Shown piece after piece: positions 47,320 through 63,190 of a stretch of DNA of 64,000 bases. The notes under the pieces were generated by a model that saw only the letters and a list, made by a program, of their open reading frames with translations, had not been told where the DNA came from and did not search any database. The stretch is from Typha latifolia. Its lineage: Eukaryota > Streptophyta > Magnoliopsida > Poales > Typhaceae. Both the position numbers and the translations under genes were made by a program. Position 1 is the first letter of the stretch; each line of letters opens with the position of its first letter. The stretch is from assembly GCA_019914945.1 (NCBI GenBank), contig CM034102.1:10653501-10717500 (forward strand). Reading direction: 5' to 3'.

Positions 47320-48115
47320 TCTACTATTATCGTGAAGAGACTTCTATCACATTTTTGCCCATTTCTCCTATTTCTAGCTTATTCGTCTTATTTCGACAAT
47401 AAATTTTAGGTCCCCACCAACATTCTTATCTTGAAGGACTATTGGGACCAATGGTTAAAAATTAATGTCTCGACAAAGATTACGGATGCTTTGAATTTTA
47501 TTTAGGTAATTATTTAGTAGATGATACGAAAAGAAAGAAACAATAGACTTTTTAAGTGGGGAACTAATCTCTGATATTCTTAAGATATGTGAGAACTAGG
47601 AATTATGCTATCCTAAGAAATCGCGCTTTGATTTCTCTCCTTTTTTTTCTCTTGTACCGCTTAACTTTACTTAATATATTCTAATTAAGGCTCCGCCCTT
47701 ATTTTCTCTCAAAATAAAACACTAAATAAGAATATTTTGTTCACTACGAACCATTATTTTCTACAATATCAAAAATGACCCGCTCTTCTTCTTTCTAGAG
47801 GGAGAAACTTGGATCCGGCAAAAAAATATTGAAATGAGTTCATTTCCTCCAACATTTTTTGCCCTCTAAGATCTTAGCTTTGGTAAGTTTTTTTTAGTGT
47901 GCTATTTTGATAAGAGTATTTTGGTAATTTTAATTTAACCGAACTAACATCAAGGTCTTCTTTGCACATACTTGATAAAATAAATTGGGGGATCGATTTT
48001 TAAAATGTTAGAAATACAGGTTCTGAACTGCAAATGGTAGAAAAGATAGGGTGTTAAATATAAATTTCTTTAATCTTATTTAAGAGTGTTAAGGTGGTTT
48101 AACATCTATAATTAA

Positions 48116-48162
<47 letters not shown>

Positions 48163-48585
48163 ACTTTTCAATAAAAAGACCAATGTCATAATATCTTTCA
48201 GAATTAAACCTAAAATACAGGGATCAAATTATAAATACTGATATAACAAAATATAAATGGTAATTTCTCAGAAAGTGAAAGGAAAAAGACAACGGAGGAA
48301 AATGTGATGCTCTTTCTTTTGATTTCTTTAGGAAACCTCGTTCTTCACGTTTTTACACATATATATATATATATAGAACATCGTACAGAACCAGGAATTA
48401 ATAATTCTTAGCTACTCCCTTATTGAATAGAACAATTACACGCCAACCGTAGCACAAGCCATATGGAAATAGTACAAAACGACAGCTCTCTGACGACATC
48501 CGGCGGCCCACTTCAGGAATTAAACCTTAAAAACATACGTTACTCTTGCTTGATTATTCCAGCACTAAATTAAATAATATTCGTT
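47320..48585. other. Intergenic DNA with (TA)n microsatellite
   Basis: No gene recognised. An AT/TA run lies at about 48120-48160 and a shorter one near 48358-48375. The last bases are the 3' flank of the lipase gene. Confidence 0.5.
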
Positions 48586-51847
<3,262 letters not shown>

Positions 51848-51896
51848 TTCAGAGCTTAGGAGGTGGAGAATACAGCAAAGAGGATGGAGAAGAGAC

Positions 51897-51907
51897 CCCT
51901 TTATATA
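51897..51907 (-). promoter_or_regulatory. TATA box of the lipase gene
   Basis: On the minus strand the sequence reads CTATATAAAGGGG, about 50 bases upstream of the ATG at 51847. A start site about 30 bases downstream would leave a 5' leader of about 20-30 nt. A short GAA tract lies just upstream. Confidence 0.7.
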
Positions 51908-53760
51908 GAAGAAGAAGAAGAAGAAGGGGAGGTATCTGATGAATCCTATTGATGGATGGACGCGGTAAATATTGAAGTACAGTAGTTGATTGCCAGCCTG
52001 GATAGACGCTCGTAAGTCGTAGTCTCCAACTTGATTTACTTTCTACTGTAGCCGATGATAAATAATTAACGTGATTCATGCAGCAAAATATAAATGTTTT
52101 TGTTTGTTGCCACTTGCCTATGATGGATAAAATTGGCTTTTGCCTTCTCTTTTGTTTTTATTTTTGCTTGTTTTTCCTTGATAAGAAAGATTCTTCTCTT
52201 TTATTTTTAGTTTTGCTTGTTTTTCCTTGATAATAAAGAGCTGCCACTAACTATCTCAAGACTTTTTTATGACCAAGGAGGTCAAACTCCAACTCCAAAC
52301 ATATATTGGGAAGAAAATTATTTAGTGGTTGGTAGTGGCTTAGTTCAATGACTAGACTTGATTGATGGCTCGGCGATACGGTTAGTTTGGAGGAGCAGCT
52401 CGACAGCACGATAACTTAGAGTAATTTTTTAACGACATTTAGTTTGGAACAATAGTTCGGTGATACATATAACTTGAAGTTTAAATTAGACGGCTTAATG
52501 GGATATTAGTGGCTTTGTATCCGAAAAAAAACTCTAAAAACAAAAAAAATGAGCAGCCAATCAAGCACAATTGAGTTTAACTCCCAAGAGTCACTTATCT
52601 AAGCTACTGGGACAAAGGTATCACTAAATGAAACGAAACCATTTTGCATGATAAATTTGAGAAACATTTGATATATAGCAATTTTTCTCCGTTTAAATAT
52701 TTTTATTATAAAATTACTTAATTTCACTATTTTTTAACTAATTTGTCTTTGTTTTAAAAAATTCTAACAACAGGAGATGTGAGAGAATGAGATGATTACA
52801 TTTTCCTAATTTATGAGATATTTCTCTGTAAAAGTTATATAGAATAAAGTAAAATGCATCTATCACAAGGTACGCTTCTTTTTAGTCTAACACTCTTTTA
52901 TTTCTCCCTAAAATTACAACTGTCCATCTCCTTTTCGAAAAGATGGTTAAATAAACTTAGCTGTAATTATATTTTGAAGCACAAGAATAAGACTAATGAA
53001 AATTTAGGAAAAATATAAAAATCTATACCTACTGAGTGAAAGAAATATAGGAAGCCAAAATCAAGCCATAATGTTCAAGTCCTACTATTTATACATAAAA
53101 ATTTGATTCCAATTCAAACTTAGCAAATTGAAACAAATTCGAGATTAAAAAGTAAACATGCTAAAAGGTCGAGACATAATTTTTTTTAATATTGAAAAAT
53201 CTATTTCAAAGAGGAAAATGTCGTAACAATCAATCTATTTCATATTCAAATATGGATATAAAATTTACTTACAACCACTCTCATTGTGCTCGGACAATTT
53301 CTTAAATAAACATCCTTCTTTTACTAGAACTTTCTCTGCATTGATGAACTTAATGAAATAATAAGTTATTTCTTGTTGATTGTCCTCAATTCAACATAAA
53401 ATAATCAAAGAAGGTAGTAGATGTGTTCACTACCTTTTAAGCTCATCCACTGCTTCAGTACATGATAGATGAACTCCAAATAATGACATAAGAAAGCTCT
53501 CCTCAATTTTAGTAGAAAATAAGCTACTTGAGGAAAGTAAAACTTAAACAATTAATCTTTGAAATCCATAAGTTTTCTAAATAAAATATATGACCTTTGG
53601 ATCCTTTTATAAGTGTAGTACCTGATTTGTTCTAAGAGAATCCTAAAGTAAACATCAAATTTGAAATAGTTTTTGAACTTTCTATTATCTTACCAACATG
53701 CTGGGTCTCTAGCTCTGATTTGCATACGAACTCATGTGCAATTTTGTGTTCGGGTGTAGA
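51908..53760. other. AT-rich intergenic DNA
   Basis: No gene recognised. Contains the upstream region of the lipase gene and otherwise featureless sequence. Confidence 0.4.
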
Positions 53761-54400
53761 TAGGGGTGAAAACGGATTGGACAGTGGTAAACCCATATTC
53801 GAATTCATATTTTTAGTTTAAATACAAATTTGGATATATATATTAGACAAATAGCAAAACTTAAAATTATATTTTAATTAAATAGATATGGATAATTTTT
53901 GTATATGTATCAAATTATTTTCGGATAAAAGATTAGATCTTAAACGGATACGAATTAAATTTAAAATAAATTATGACTTTCTTTTTGACACAATTAACAC
54001 AAAATACTAAAATTTTACAAAAAATAATAATTTTTTGTATGTCAAATATATATAAAGTTAGCAAAATTAATCTCTATAAATTACATAGAACAGATCATTA
54101 GTAACAATAACCAAACTAAAAATTATAAATTATTTTAAAAATATGTGGGTAAACGGATATCCCAATATCCATATTAGTATTTAAAAAATTATATCTAACC
54201 CATATCTATATCCATATCCAACCTTTTTTCTAAAAAACTCTACTTGCATCTAAATCTGTATCTGAATATTTCTAAAAATAACTCATACCCGTGTTGAATC
54301 CGTAAGTGGGTTGGGTAGGATAAAATTTTTATCTTAATCAAATTAGATCATATTAGATAATAAGCCGGATCGGAGTTAATCTAACCTGTTTTCGTCCACA
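53761..54400. repeat. Decayed hAT-like repeat (GGGGTGAAAACGGAT type)
   Basis: Starts TAGGGGTGAAAACGGATTGG and ends with CTGTTTTCGTCCACA, roughly the reverse complement. The interior contains many GGATATxxAxTATCC-like words (e.g. CCCATATCTATATCCATATCC). This is a common non-autonomous repeat structure in plants. No target duplication could be fixed. Confidence 0.45.
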
Positions 54401-55098
54401 TGTGCACACACCCTTAAATTTTTTTTTGTTGCACACCAAGCGTGCAAAACTAAACCATGCTATTCAGACTTGAACTCACTTCCGTTGTTTAATTTTCTTT
54501 ACAAGATCATTCTTCAACCAGGCACATGTCCTGATATAACATTAAATATAGATTGCACACCGTATTTTTTAAAACAAACATGTTCAAACAACATAAGCAA
54601 TAATTTTAAATGACAATCCAACCATGCAATAAACTATCACATAGATTGACACTTGATTAATGTTTCCCAGGGCCAAGTGTTACTTACGTACATTATTAAT
54701 TCCTGGAGAGGTGGAAGAACAGACATATTTCTTTCTTACAAGGACATTTCGATATCTTCGGTTTGATTAGCCAACAAAAACTGAAGGTTATTCTACTGAA
54801 ATACAATCAGCCAATATATATTCTCTTCACATGGATGGAACCCACATAGTACTCACATGATTTGTTGGTAAATTTTTTCACATGGTATCTAAAATAATAA
54901 GACAAAATTAACCAAAATTAATGCAATAAAGAATTCAAATAAATAGGTCCCAGGTGGGCGGACGAGTGCGACCCGGAGTTATTATAGGCTGCAACAAGTC
55001 TCTAAAATTTGCTTGTAATTGAATTACATAAACTCTGGATTTATGTGTATGTTAGCTTTTTGGTAAATCAATCTATTCTAAGAAGTCAAGTTAATTTA
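54401..55098. other. Intergenic DNA left of gypsy element B
   Basis: No gene recognised. ATTTA at 55094-55098 is the left target duplication of element B. Confidence 0.4.
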
Positions 55099-55817
55099 TG
55101 ATACACTTAGTTATGATATTTTCTTATTGTATTAGTTATTTATTTTTATTAAAATAAAATTCCCGTAAGTCGCGTTCGAATGCAGGTTGGGTCGTGTTCG
55201 AACGCCCTTGCGAATGTCTGCATCAGGTTCGCAAATACAAAGAACGCGTAATGCGCATTCAAACACGGTCGGGCACGTTCGAACGCGATCGGCGGGAATC
55301 CTCTAGAATTAGGGTTACTTATTGTTTTAAGACTTGTTGGCTAGCCTCTATAAATATGTGGATGATAGCCAAATTTATTATGCTATATTCTAGCCAAACT
55401 TATTATTTTAGCAACGTTTCTCCTAACTTCTAATCTCCCTCGACTATCGAGCCACCCCCTCTTCTTTGGGATCTCGACCACTTCGTTTCATTCGTCTACA
55501 TCCCTTAATCACATCCTCTATCCACCTTCATCTCCATACCCATCCATAACTCTAACGTCTACTCCACCCATCACCACTACCATCATCCACGTTATTTCAT
55601 GTTTTCATCCCAGTTGCAGTTCGAATCTACGAAGGGCATAAATATGAAAGTTGTAGATCAAAAAGTTACGAATCTAATCCACTTTGTTTTATAATTGCTG
55701 ACTAAAGAGAAATATCTGACGAATATTTTTCCACGGTTGCGCGGACTACTTTTTGCTATAAATTCAGATCTTAAAGAAATTATTCCGTAGTCGACATTTT
55801 GGTACAAGAACCTATCA
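55099..55817 (+). repeat. 5' LTR of gypsy element B
   Basis: Contains three TTCGAA motifs near 55170-55285, CTCTAGAATTAGGGTTACTTA (in two parts, 55301-55321) and a TATA box CTCTATAAATA at 55346-55356. It lacks about 120 bases found in the 3' LTR downstream of the TATA box. Confidence 0.9.
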
Positions 55818-55855
55818 ATTTGGTATCAGAGTGGGGGAACCTCAGACCTTCATTA

Positions 55856-57000
55856 ATGGTTGAAACAAGAAAGATGATATTAACAAGGAGACCTATGGAG
55901 AGCACACCGATAATGGAAGACTCAATCCATGATGACCCTAACCGTGAGGCTGATTCCTTTTGAGTGACCACGGCAGTACCGAGTCAACCAACATCCATGG
56001 GCATGAATATGAGCTTGGCAGATGAATTTAGGGGTATGTTCCAAATATTGCTGCATAGAGTTAACACAATTCAAAAGGATCACAATGAATTTAAGGAATA
56101 TATCATGAACCGATTAGGTTCGTCATTTCCTCGACGACGATTAGAGCTTCAAGAAGAACCAGCGGTGGGACCTCATCGAACCAATACCCCACAGGTCCAG
56201 ATGCGTCATGTGAGTGTCATTGATCCCCTCTTACCTATGCTTACACATCATCCCCCACCTTTGTTACAAAACCCAAGACCGGCGGTGGTGGAACTCGAGA
56301 GGTGTGCGACACCGTTGCGCTTCGTCGATGAGGAGGATTGACACTTTGAGGATTAGGTTGATCCCTTTGGAGATGGTGATGGACGTGCTCGAGGATTTAG
56401 AGAAGGTCATCAATATGCACAAAGGTTTAGACCTGAACTAAGGATCTTTTACGAACCTGACAATGCTATTCGGGGGAGAATCGCATGCTTGGACTTTCCA
56501 AAATTCTAAGACGGTGATCCAACAAATTGAGTATTTCAAGTTGAACAATGTTTTGATTGTCAAGGTACAATGGAAGATGCAAAGGTCTAGATGGCAAGCT
56601 TTCATCTATAAGGAATAGCATTGCATTGGTATAGATCGATTATTTATAGTGGAGGATTTATCAGATTGGCTGATTTTTGTAGGAGGATTACACGCAGATT
56701 TAAGACAGCGACATATGAAGATTTTGCTGCCACATTAAGTAAGATGGTTCATAGGACGGCCGTATTGGAGTACCAAGCTGAGTTTAAAAGAGTTAGTAGT
56801 CATTGTGAGCCACCTTGGCCGAACTGACATTAATGAGCACATTTATTTCAGGGCTATGGGATAAGTTATAGGCGGATGTTCGTGCTCTTTATCCTACTAC
56901 TCTTGAGGAGGCCTTTGAGAATGCCATAAGGATGGAGCAAAAGCATAAGGCTCTAAAGATTACAGCGAAAATCAATTAGGGTAACTGAGATAGGCGGTTT
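55856..57000 (+). pseudogene. Gypsy B gag
   Basis: ATG at 55856 (MVETRKM). It continues through MNMSLADEFRGMFQILLHRV and RFVDEED to 56341, where a stop follows. The core resumes in other frames (AKVxMASFHLxG, WYRSI, YEDFAATLSKMVHRTAVLEY at 56700-56780). Nonsense and frameshift mutations are frequent. Confidence 0.8.
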
Positions 57001-57129
57001 GCACCTAGAATGCCGGCCATAAATTCTGCGGGTTCAAAAACAACGGCTGCGAGTATTAGACCATGACCACCTTTGAGACCTTCTTTCGATGTTAGAGGAG
57101 GCACAAGACCCCCAGTTCGAACTCTCACA

Positions 57130-57660
57130 CCTGCCCATGTGGAGGAGCGAAGGACCTTTGCTTTTGATATGATGAGCGTTTCACCCCCGGTCATCGGTGT
57201 TCTAAACCGATCGGGAGTGTAATGCTCATCAACAGTCTTGAGGAGGATGATGAGATTGTTGATGATGGGGAGAATCCAGAGGAGCTCCATGCGGAGGAAG
57301 ATATCCACGCTGAAATATCTATGCATATATATTCGGGTACTTTCGCACCGAGGACGTTACGTATTGTCTACATATCCTCATTGGTTCGGAGAGTACACAC
57401 AACTTTCTAGAAGAGAGGTTAGTGAGGAGATTGGGTTTGGATGCTAAACCGACCACGAGATTTGTCGTTGCTACTTGAGACAGCAACGAAGCTTAAGGCG
57501 AGAGCTTGTGTCGTCGGGTCAGTATACGGGTGCAAGGACACGACATTATTGTGGACTTGTATCCATTGGCACTGCGAGGAGCGGATATTGTTCTTTGTAC
57601 TCAGTGGTTACAAAGTTTGGGACCCATCACATTCGATTTCTAGAGCATGTGGACGAAATT
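57130..57660 (+). pseudogene. Gypsy B zinc-knuckle region and protease
   Basis: The knuckle region (57160-57200) has lost its cysteine pattern. The protease is split over three frames: SGTFAPRTLR at 57340, a degenerate THNF region near 57400, and then LDLYPLAL- and WLQSLG-like pieces at 57550-57620. Confidence 0.65.
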
Positions 57661-58420
57661 TAAACATAGAAATAAAGATGTGAGGCTTAATAGCGTTCGG
57701 TCTTCGCCAATTCCTACAATGCAGCCTATGGTGGGGCTGCCTTATCCGTATGATTTGGCCTATCTTTTTCAGTTAGGACCAGCAGGAGATGAGCCTCAAA
57801 CGAGTTCAGGTACTACCATTGAATTGTCTAATTTATTAGATAATTTTTCTGGACTATTTGAGGAGCCACAAGAGTTGCCACCGAGGAGAGTAGTGGACCA
57901 TCACATAGAGATTGTACCTAGGGCTGCACCAGCGAATGTGAGGCCATATCGGTATCCATATGTGCAAAAAGAAGTTATCTCCAAGATGGTAGTCGAGATG
58001 TTGGAGCAAGACCTTATACAACCAAGTCATAGCTCATACTCATCCCCCGTGTTATTGGTGCGAAAAAAGGACGGGACATGGCGTTTTTGTGTTGACTATC
58101 AAACACTAAACGCTATTACCGTTAAGGACCGGTATCCCATTTTGGTTATAGAGGAGCTGCTGGATGAGTTGTAGGGGCGATCATATTCAGCAAGCTTGAC
58201 TTGAGGGTCAGGTATCATCAAATTAGAGTTCACCCGGCGGATGTGCACAAAACTATATTTCAGACTCTAGACGGGCATTACGAATTTCGGGTGATGCCTT
58301 TTGGTCTCACTACTGCTCTAGCTACCTTTCAAGGCCTCATGAATAATATATTTTGGCCTCTATTGTGAAGATATGTCTTGGTATTTTTTGATGATATTTT
58401 GGTGTATAGCAAGACTGAAT
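57660..58420 (+). pseudogene. Gypsy B reverse transcriptase
   Basis: LLDNFSGLFEEPQELPPRRV, then PYRYPYVQKEVISKMVVEML, SSYSSPVLLVRKKDGTWRFC and [16 protein letters not shown] are in one frame up to 58174. A stop precedes the [11 protein letters not shown] segment, and VFFDDILVYSK (58381-58413) carries the catalytic Asp pair. Confidence 0.85.
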
Positions 58421-58539
58421 TGGAGCATTGACGACATTTGGAGGACATGCTGAATTTGTTGAAGCAAAATCAATTGAAGATTAAGAAGCCCAAGTGACTA
58501 TGGGGAGTACTACAAGTGTTGTATTTAGGCCACATCATT

Positions 58540-59160
58540 TCAACGGATGGTGTAGCGGCGGGTCCTCAAAAGGTTGCATGCATGATCGCTTAGCCTATTT
58601 CTACTACTACCACTAAATTGAGAGGATTTTTGGGGCTGACCGGATACTATCGCCGCTTCATCGCTGGATATGGCAAGATCGCTTCTCCTCTCACTTCATT
58701 GTTAAAGAAAGACTCTTTTATATGGACGGATGAAGCCACTACAACCTTTGAAAAACTAAAAATAGCAATGACGACGGCACCCGTTTTAGCGCTACCGGAC
58801 TTCACCAAAAAGTTCATTGTGGAATATGATGCATCGGGTGTTAACATTGGAGCTGTACTAATGCAAGGAGGACGTCCCATTGCCTTTCTTAGAAGGCTTT
58901 ATCACAAAAATCTCAGCAATTATCGACTTATGCGAGAGAGATGTTGGCAATTCTGCATGCGGTGACAAAGTAGAAGCCTTATTTGATCGGTAGGCGATTC
59001 TTTATCTGTACCGATCAAAAGAGCCTTCCATACTTTATGGGACAACGCATACACACTCCGGCATAGCAGAGATGGGTCACAAAATTATTAGGGTATGATT
59101 ATGAAATCCAATACAAGAAGGGAACGAAAAATAGAGCGGAGGATGCACTATCGCGCCAAC
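58540..59160 (+). pseudogene. Gypsy B RT connection and RNase H
   Basis: [40 protein letters not shown], then [20 protein letters not shown] (58818-58877) with the RNase H Asp. [13 protein letters not shown] and TDQKSLPYFM-like pieces follow after a frameshift at about 58965. A YKKGTKNRAEDALSR segment closes the domain. Confidence 0.85.
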
Positions 59161-59316
59161 CCGATACCGCCGAGCTTGCAGCCTATTCTTCTCCTATCTT
59201 CCCCTTCCTTGATGAGCTGAGGTATGCATGTATATCTTACCCAGATATTTTGAGATTGTTGTAGGAGATGATGGATGATCCGGAGTGCCATCTAGAGTTA
59301 AAAAAATTGAGGCAGT

Positions 59317-59602
59317 TTGCTGCTGGACCGTGGATGCATTCGGGTACCCGCAAATGATGGATTGCTGCAAAAATTGTTGGAGTACTTCCACCAAACTCTA
59401 GAGGCTGGTCATGAGGGTGTCTTAAGGACTTATAGGAGGATATCTCAGAGTTGCACATGGCTAGGATTGAGGTGGGATGTGAGGAGTTTTATCCGTGCTT
59501 GCGAAGTTTGTCAAAGAGCTAAGGCAACCACATTAAAACCGGCCGGATTACTTCAGCCTTTACCTATACCGGACCGTGTTTGGGAAGACATTTCTATGGA
59601 CT
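59317..59602 (+). pseudogene. Gypsy B integrase, 5' part
   Basis: FHQTLEAGHEGVLRTYRRIS and CEVCQRAK form the zinc finger. PIPDRVWEDISMDL ends exactly at the solo LTR insertion (59602|59603). Confidence 0.85.
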
Positions 59603-60473
59603 TGATACACTTAGTTAGGATTTTTTCTTATTACGTTAGTTGTTTATTTTTATTAAAATAAAATTTCTATAGGTCACGTTCGAACGTAGGAGGGGTCGCG
59701 TTCGAATGCCCTTGCGAACGCTTGTATTAGTTTCACAAATACAAAGAACGCATATTGTGCATTTGAATGCGGTCGGGCGAGTTCGAATGCCCGTGTTCGA
59801 ATGCTTGCATCGCATTTGCACATACAGAGATAGAGTTTTTGGTGTGTTCGAATGCGTCGAACGCGATTGGGCGTGTTCGAATGCGATCGGCGGGAATCCT
59901 CTAGAATTAGGGTTACTTATTGTTTTAGGACTTATTGGCTAGCCTCTATATATATGTAGATGGCAGCCAAATTCATAATGCTATTGGATTATTGATTTCT
60001 TGCATCCTATATTCTCTCTAGACTCTCTTCTTCTTTCCTTTTCATCATCATTCCACCTCTACCATTGGCAAGGTTTCTCCTAACTTCTAATCTCCCTCGA
60101 ATGTCAAGTCACCCCTCTTCTTTGGGATCTCAACCACTTCGTTCCCTTCGTCTACATCCCTTAATCACATCCACCATCCACCTTCATCTTCATACTCATC
60201 CATAACCTTAACATCCACTCCACCCGTCACCACCACCATTACCCACGTTATTCAGTATTTTCGTTCCTACTATAGTTCGAATCTGTGAAAGGCATAAATA
60301 CAAAAGTTGTAGATCAGAAAATTACGGATCTAACCTACTTAAATTCATAATTTTTTGACTATCAAACAATATCTAACAAATATTTTCCCACAGTTGCATG
60401 GCTTGATTCCTATAATACATCCAGATCTTGAAGGAATCATTGCGTAACCTATCTTTGGTACGAGAAACCATTA
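59603..60473 (+). mobile_element. Solo gypsy LTR inserted in gypsy B integrase, TSD GGACT
   Basis: An 871-base LTR of the same family (starts TGATACACTTAG, ends ACCATTA). GGACT stands on both sides (59598-59602 and 60474-60478), a perfect 5-bp target duplication. It has six TTCGAA-type motifs, the largest number among the LTRs here. No internal region is left, so an inserted element was reduced to one LTR. Confidence 0.92.
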
Positions 60474-61450
60474 GGACTTCATAAAGGGTCTTATGCTAGT
60501 ACGTGATTATTTCGTTATCTTTGTGGTGGTTGACAAATTGAGTAAGTATACATATTTTTCAGCATTGTTACATTCATTTTCAACCTAGTCAGTGGCTGAA
60601 ATTTTTGTTAAAGATGTTGCTCGGTTAAATGACATGCCACACGATTGTCTCGGATCATGATCGTGTATTTATGAGCGACTTTTGGATAGAGTTTTTCAGA
60701 TTGCAGGGGACTCGATTGAACTTAAGTTTAGCCCACCATCCACAGACGGACGACTAGGTGGTCAATTGAGGCATTGAGCAGTATTTGAGGTATTTTGTTG
60801 GAGAGATATCGACGATGGTTGGAGTTCTTACCATGGGCGGAGTGGTCTTACAATACTGCCTACCATAGCAGCATTGATATGACTCCATTTGAGGTAGTGT
60901 ATGGACGCAGGACTCTAACATTACGCGCTTATGATTTAGTAGCATCTATAGACCAGACAGAGGTGGACTTAGCGTTGATGGATAGAGACGCTACATTGAG
61001 GAGGTTAAGTGCTCATCTTAAACTTGCTCAAAACCGCATGAAGTAAGTTTATGATCGTAGCCATAGGGAGTAGGAGTTCGACATCGGCAGTTGGGTGTTT
61101 GTGAGGGTGTAACCGTATCGATAGGTGACCTTGCGTCCGATGCATAACCAAAAGTTAGCGCATCGCTACTTTGGTCCGTTTCGGGTGTTAGAGCGTATTG
61201 ATTTGGTTGCATATCATTTGGAGCTACCGGAGGGGTCGAGAGTGCATCCTGTCTTCCATATTTCTTTGCTGAGGGAGCGGATTGGAGATCATGAGGTCAT
61301 TGGATCAGTTCTACCGGAGCTATTAGAGGAGATAGAGATTGTAGAGCCTATTTGTTTACTTGCTAGGCGCCAACGATGAGATGGTACTAGATTGGAGATG
61401 GAAATTCTAGTTGAGTGGCTTGGCAAGCCATTTGATGAGGCGTCATGGGA
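60474..61450 (+). pseudogene. Gypsy B integrase, 3' part, and chromodomain
   Basis: Resumes at MDFIKG-like sequence: FVVVDKLSKY (60515-60545), WSYNTAYHSSIDMTPFEVVY (60841-60900), ALMDRDATLRRLSAHLKLAQ, GPFRVLERIDLVAYHLELPE, then after a stop near 61380 EILVEWLGKPFDEASWELET (61400-61460). The chromodomain Trp is intact here, unlike in element C. Confidence 0.85.
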
Positions 61451-61500
61451 GTTGGAGACTGACATTTTGGAGCATTTCCCCGAATTTCACCTTGAGGGCA

Positions 61501-61522
61501 AGGTGGGGGAAGCGTGGTGGGC
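61501..61522 (+). other. Polypurine tract of gypsy element B
   Basis: AGGTGGGGGAAGCGTGGTGG followed by GC directly precedes the 3' LTR TGATACAA. It primes plus-strand DNA synthesis in LTR elements. Confidence 0.8.
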
Positions 61523-62369
61523 TGATACAATTAGTTAGGATATTTTTTTATTGCATTAATTATTTATTTTTACTAAAATAAAATTCCTGTAAGTTGCGTT
61601 CGAACACAGGTTGGGTCATGTTCGAACGCCCTTGCAAATGCCTATATTAGGTTCGCAAATACAGAGAATGCGTAATGCATGTTCAAACATGGTCGGGCAC
61701 ATTCGAATGCCTACATCACTTTTGCACATACAGAGAATGTCTTTTGTGCATTCAAACGCGATCGAGCTTGTTCAAACGGGATCAGCGGGAATCATCTAGA
61801 ATTAGGGTTACTTATTATTTTAGGATTTGTTGGCTAGCCTCTATAAATATGTGGATGGCAGCCAAATTCTTTATGCGATTGGATTATTGATTTTTTGCCT
61901 CCTATCTTCTCTCTAGACTCTCTCTCTTTTCCCTCTTCACCATCCTTCCACCTCTACCATTGGCAAGGTTTCTCTTAACTTCTAATCTCTCTTAACTATC
62001 AAGCCACCCCTCTTCTTTGGGATCTCGACCACTTCGTTCCCTTCGTCTACATCTCTTAATCACATCCTCTATCCACCTTCATCTCCAAACCTATTCATAA
62101 CCCTAACATCCACTCCACCCGTCACCACCACCATCACCCACGTTATTCCATATTTTCATCCCAGTTGTAGTTCAAATCTATGAAGGGCGTAAATACAAAA
62201 AGTTATAGATTAGAAAGTTACGAATATAATCCACTTGGTTTCATAATTTTCTAACTATAGGGAATATCTAACGAATATATTCCCATAGTTGTAGGGACTA
62301 CTTTCTGCTATAAATTCAGATCTTAAAGGAATTGTTCTGTAGCCAACCTTTTGGTACAAGAACCCATCA
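61523..62369 (+). repeat. 3' LTR of gypsy element B
   Basis: 847 bases, ending CCCATCA. It shares the TATA region and the CTCTAGACTCTCTC-type tract with the solo LTR and with the LTRs of A and C. TTCGAA motifs near 61598-61705 are partly decayed. Confidence 0.9.
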
Positions 62370-62637
62370 ATCTATGAAAAAAACAAAAAATTAGCACAAT
62401 ATTGTTTTAACATCTCATCAAGTCAAGATTGTCTAGATGAACAAACAGTATATAAGACTTTATTTGGTTTAAGGCTAAGCCCTGAATTTGGTTAGCCGGT
62501 CTCATTTCTCAATCTTAATTTAGATGCTTTGAAATAGGCTAAGAAAATATGGTGTTTTCAGTGAATTAGGCTAAAGTGTAATTATTACTTTTGATATATT
62601 GTGAAAAGGTAAAAAATGTATTGTTTTTGGAAGAAAA

Positions 62638-63190
62638 TGAATTAACACCCCATCTTTAAGAATTTTGTAACTCGACCTCTTCATTTTCTACTATAATTCA
62701 TATTAAATATCCTAGGTTAACTTAGACGGTATTAGAAGAGAAATATTATGTTATAATATATGCAATTATTTATAAATATCTAAATTACTCTTGTCTTTTT
62801 CATCCTTTCTCTTCCCAAAGAAGAAGAAGAAGAAGAAGAAGAAGAAGAAGAAGAAGAAGAAGAAGAAGAAGAAGAAGAAGAAGAAGAAAAGGACGGGGAG
62901 GGGGAGAGGAAAGGGGAAGATGAGGAAAAGTGGTAGCGGCGGTGGCGACGACGATGACAACGGTGGAGGAAGTAGATGGGAAAGATGGTTAAGGCGTATA
63001 GAAAATGAGAAGATGGTTAAGGGGTATAGAAAGTATTTTAGTAACTTAGTCGATGTTAGTTAGTCAAAATAATATCAAGGTATTAAATGAGAATAATAGG
63101 AAAAAAAAGGTGTCGTTTTATAAAATTCTCAAAGATAGAGTGTAAATAACAAAATAGATAAAATGTGGGGTATAATTTGTAAAAGTTCCC
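62638..63190. mobile_element. Second copy of the 29606-30114 MITE, inverted and 5'-truncated
   Basis: The reverse complement starts GGGAACTTTTACAAATTATA and continues with the same ordered blocks as the first copy: CTCATTTAATACCTTGAT, TTATTTTGACTAACTAAC, and a TTC-rich centre. The outer end on the left (about 45 bases of TIR) is missing. The centre carries an expanded GAA tract. Confidence 0.8.
62818..62888. repeat. (GAA)n microsatellite inside the MITE
   Basis: About 23 uninterrupted GAA units, forming Lys-Lys or Phe-Phe runs in conceptual translation. It is not a gene. Confidence 0.95.

Larger units (their letters stand above)
55099..62369 (+). mobile_element. Gypsy element B (chromovirus), complete ends, interrupted by a solo LTR
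   Basis: The 5' LTR is 55099-55817 and the 3' LTR is 61523-62369, both starting TGATACA and ending ATCA. Primer site TGGTATCAGAGT is at 55821-55832. The polypurine tract AGGTGGGGGAAGCG is at 61501-61514. The target duplication is ATTTA (left) and ATCTA (right), one mismatch. The order is gag, protease, RT, RNase H, integrase, chromodomain. A solo LTR of the same family sits inside integrase at 59603-60473. Frames are broken throughout, so it is not autonomous. Confidence 0.92.

Noticed and set aside
62766..63063. Poly-Lys / poly-Phe frames
   Set aside because: Translation of a GAA microsatellite inside a MITE.
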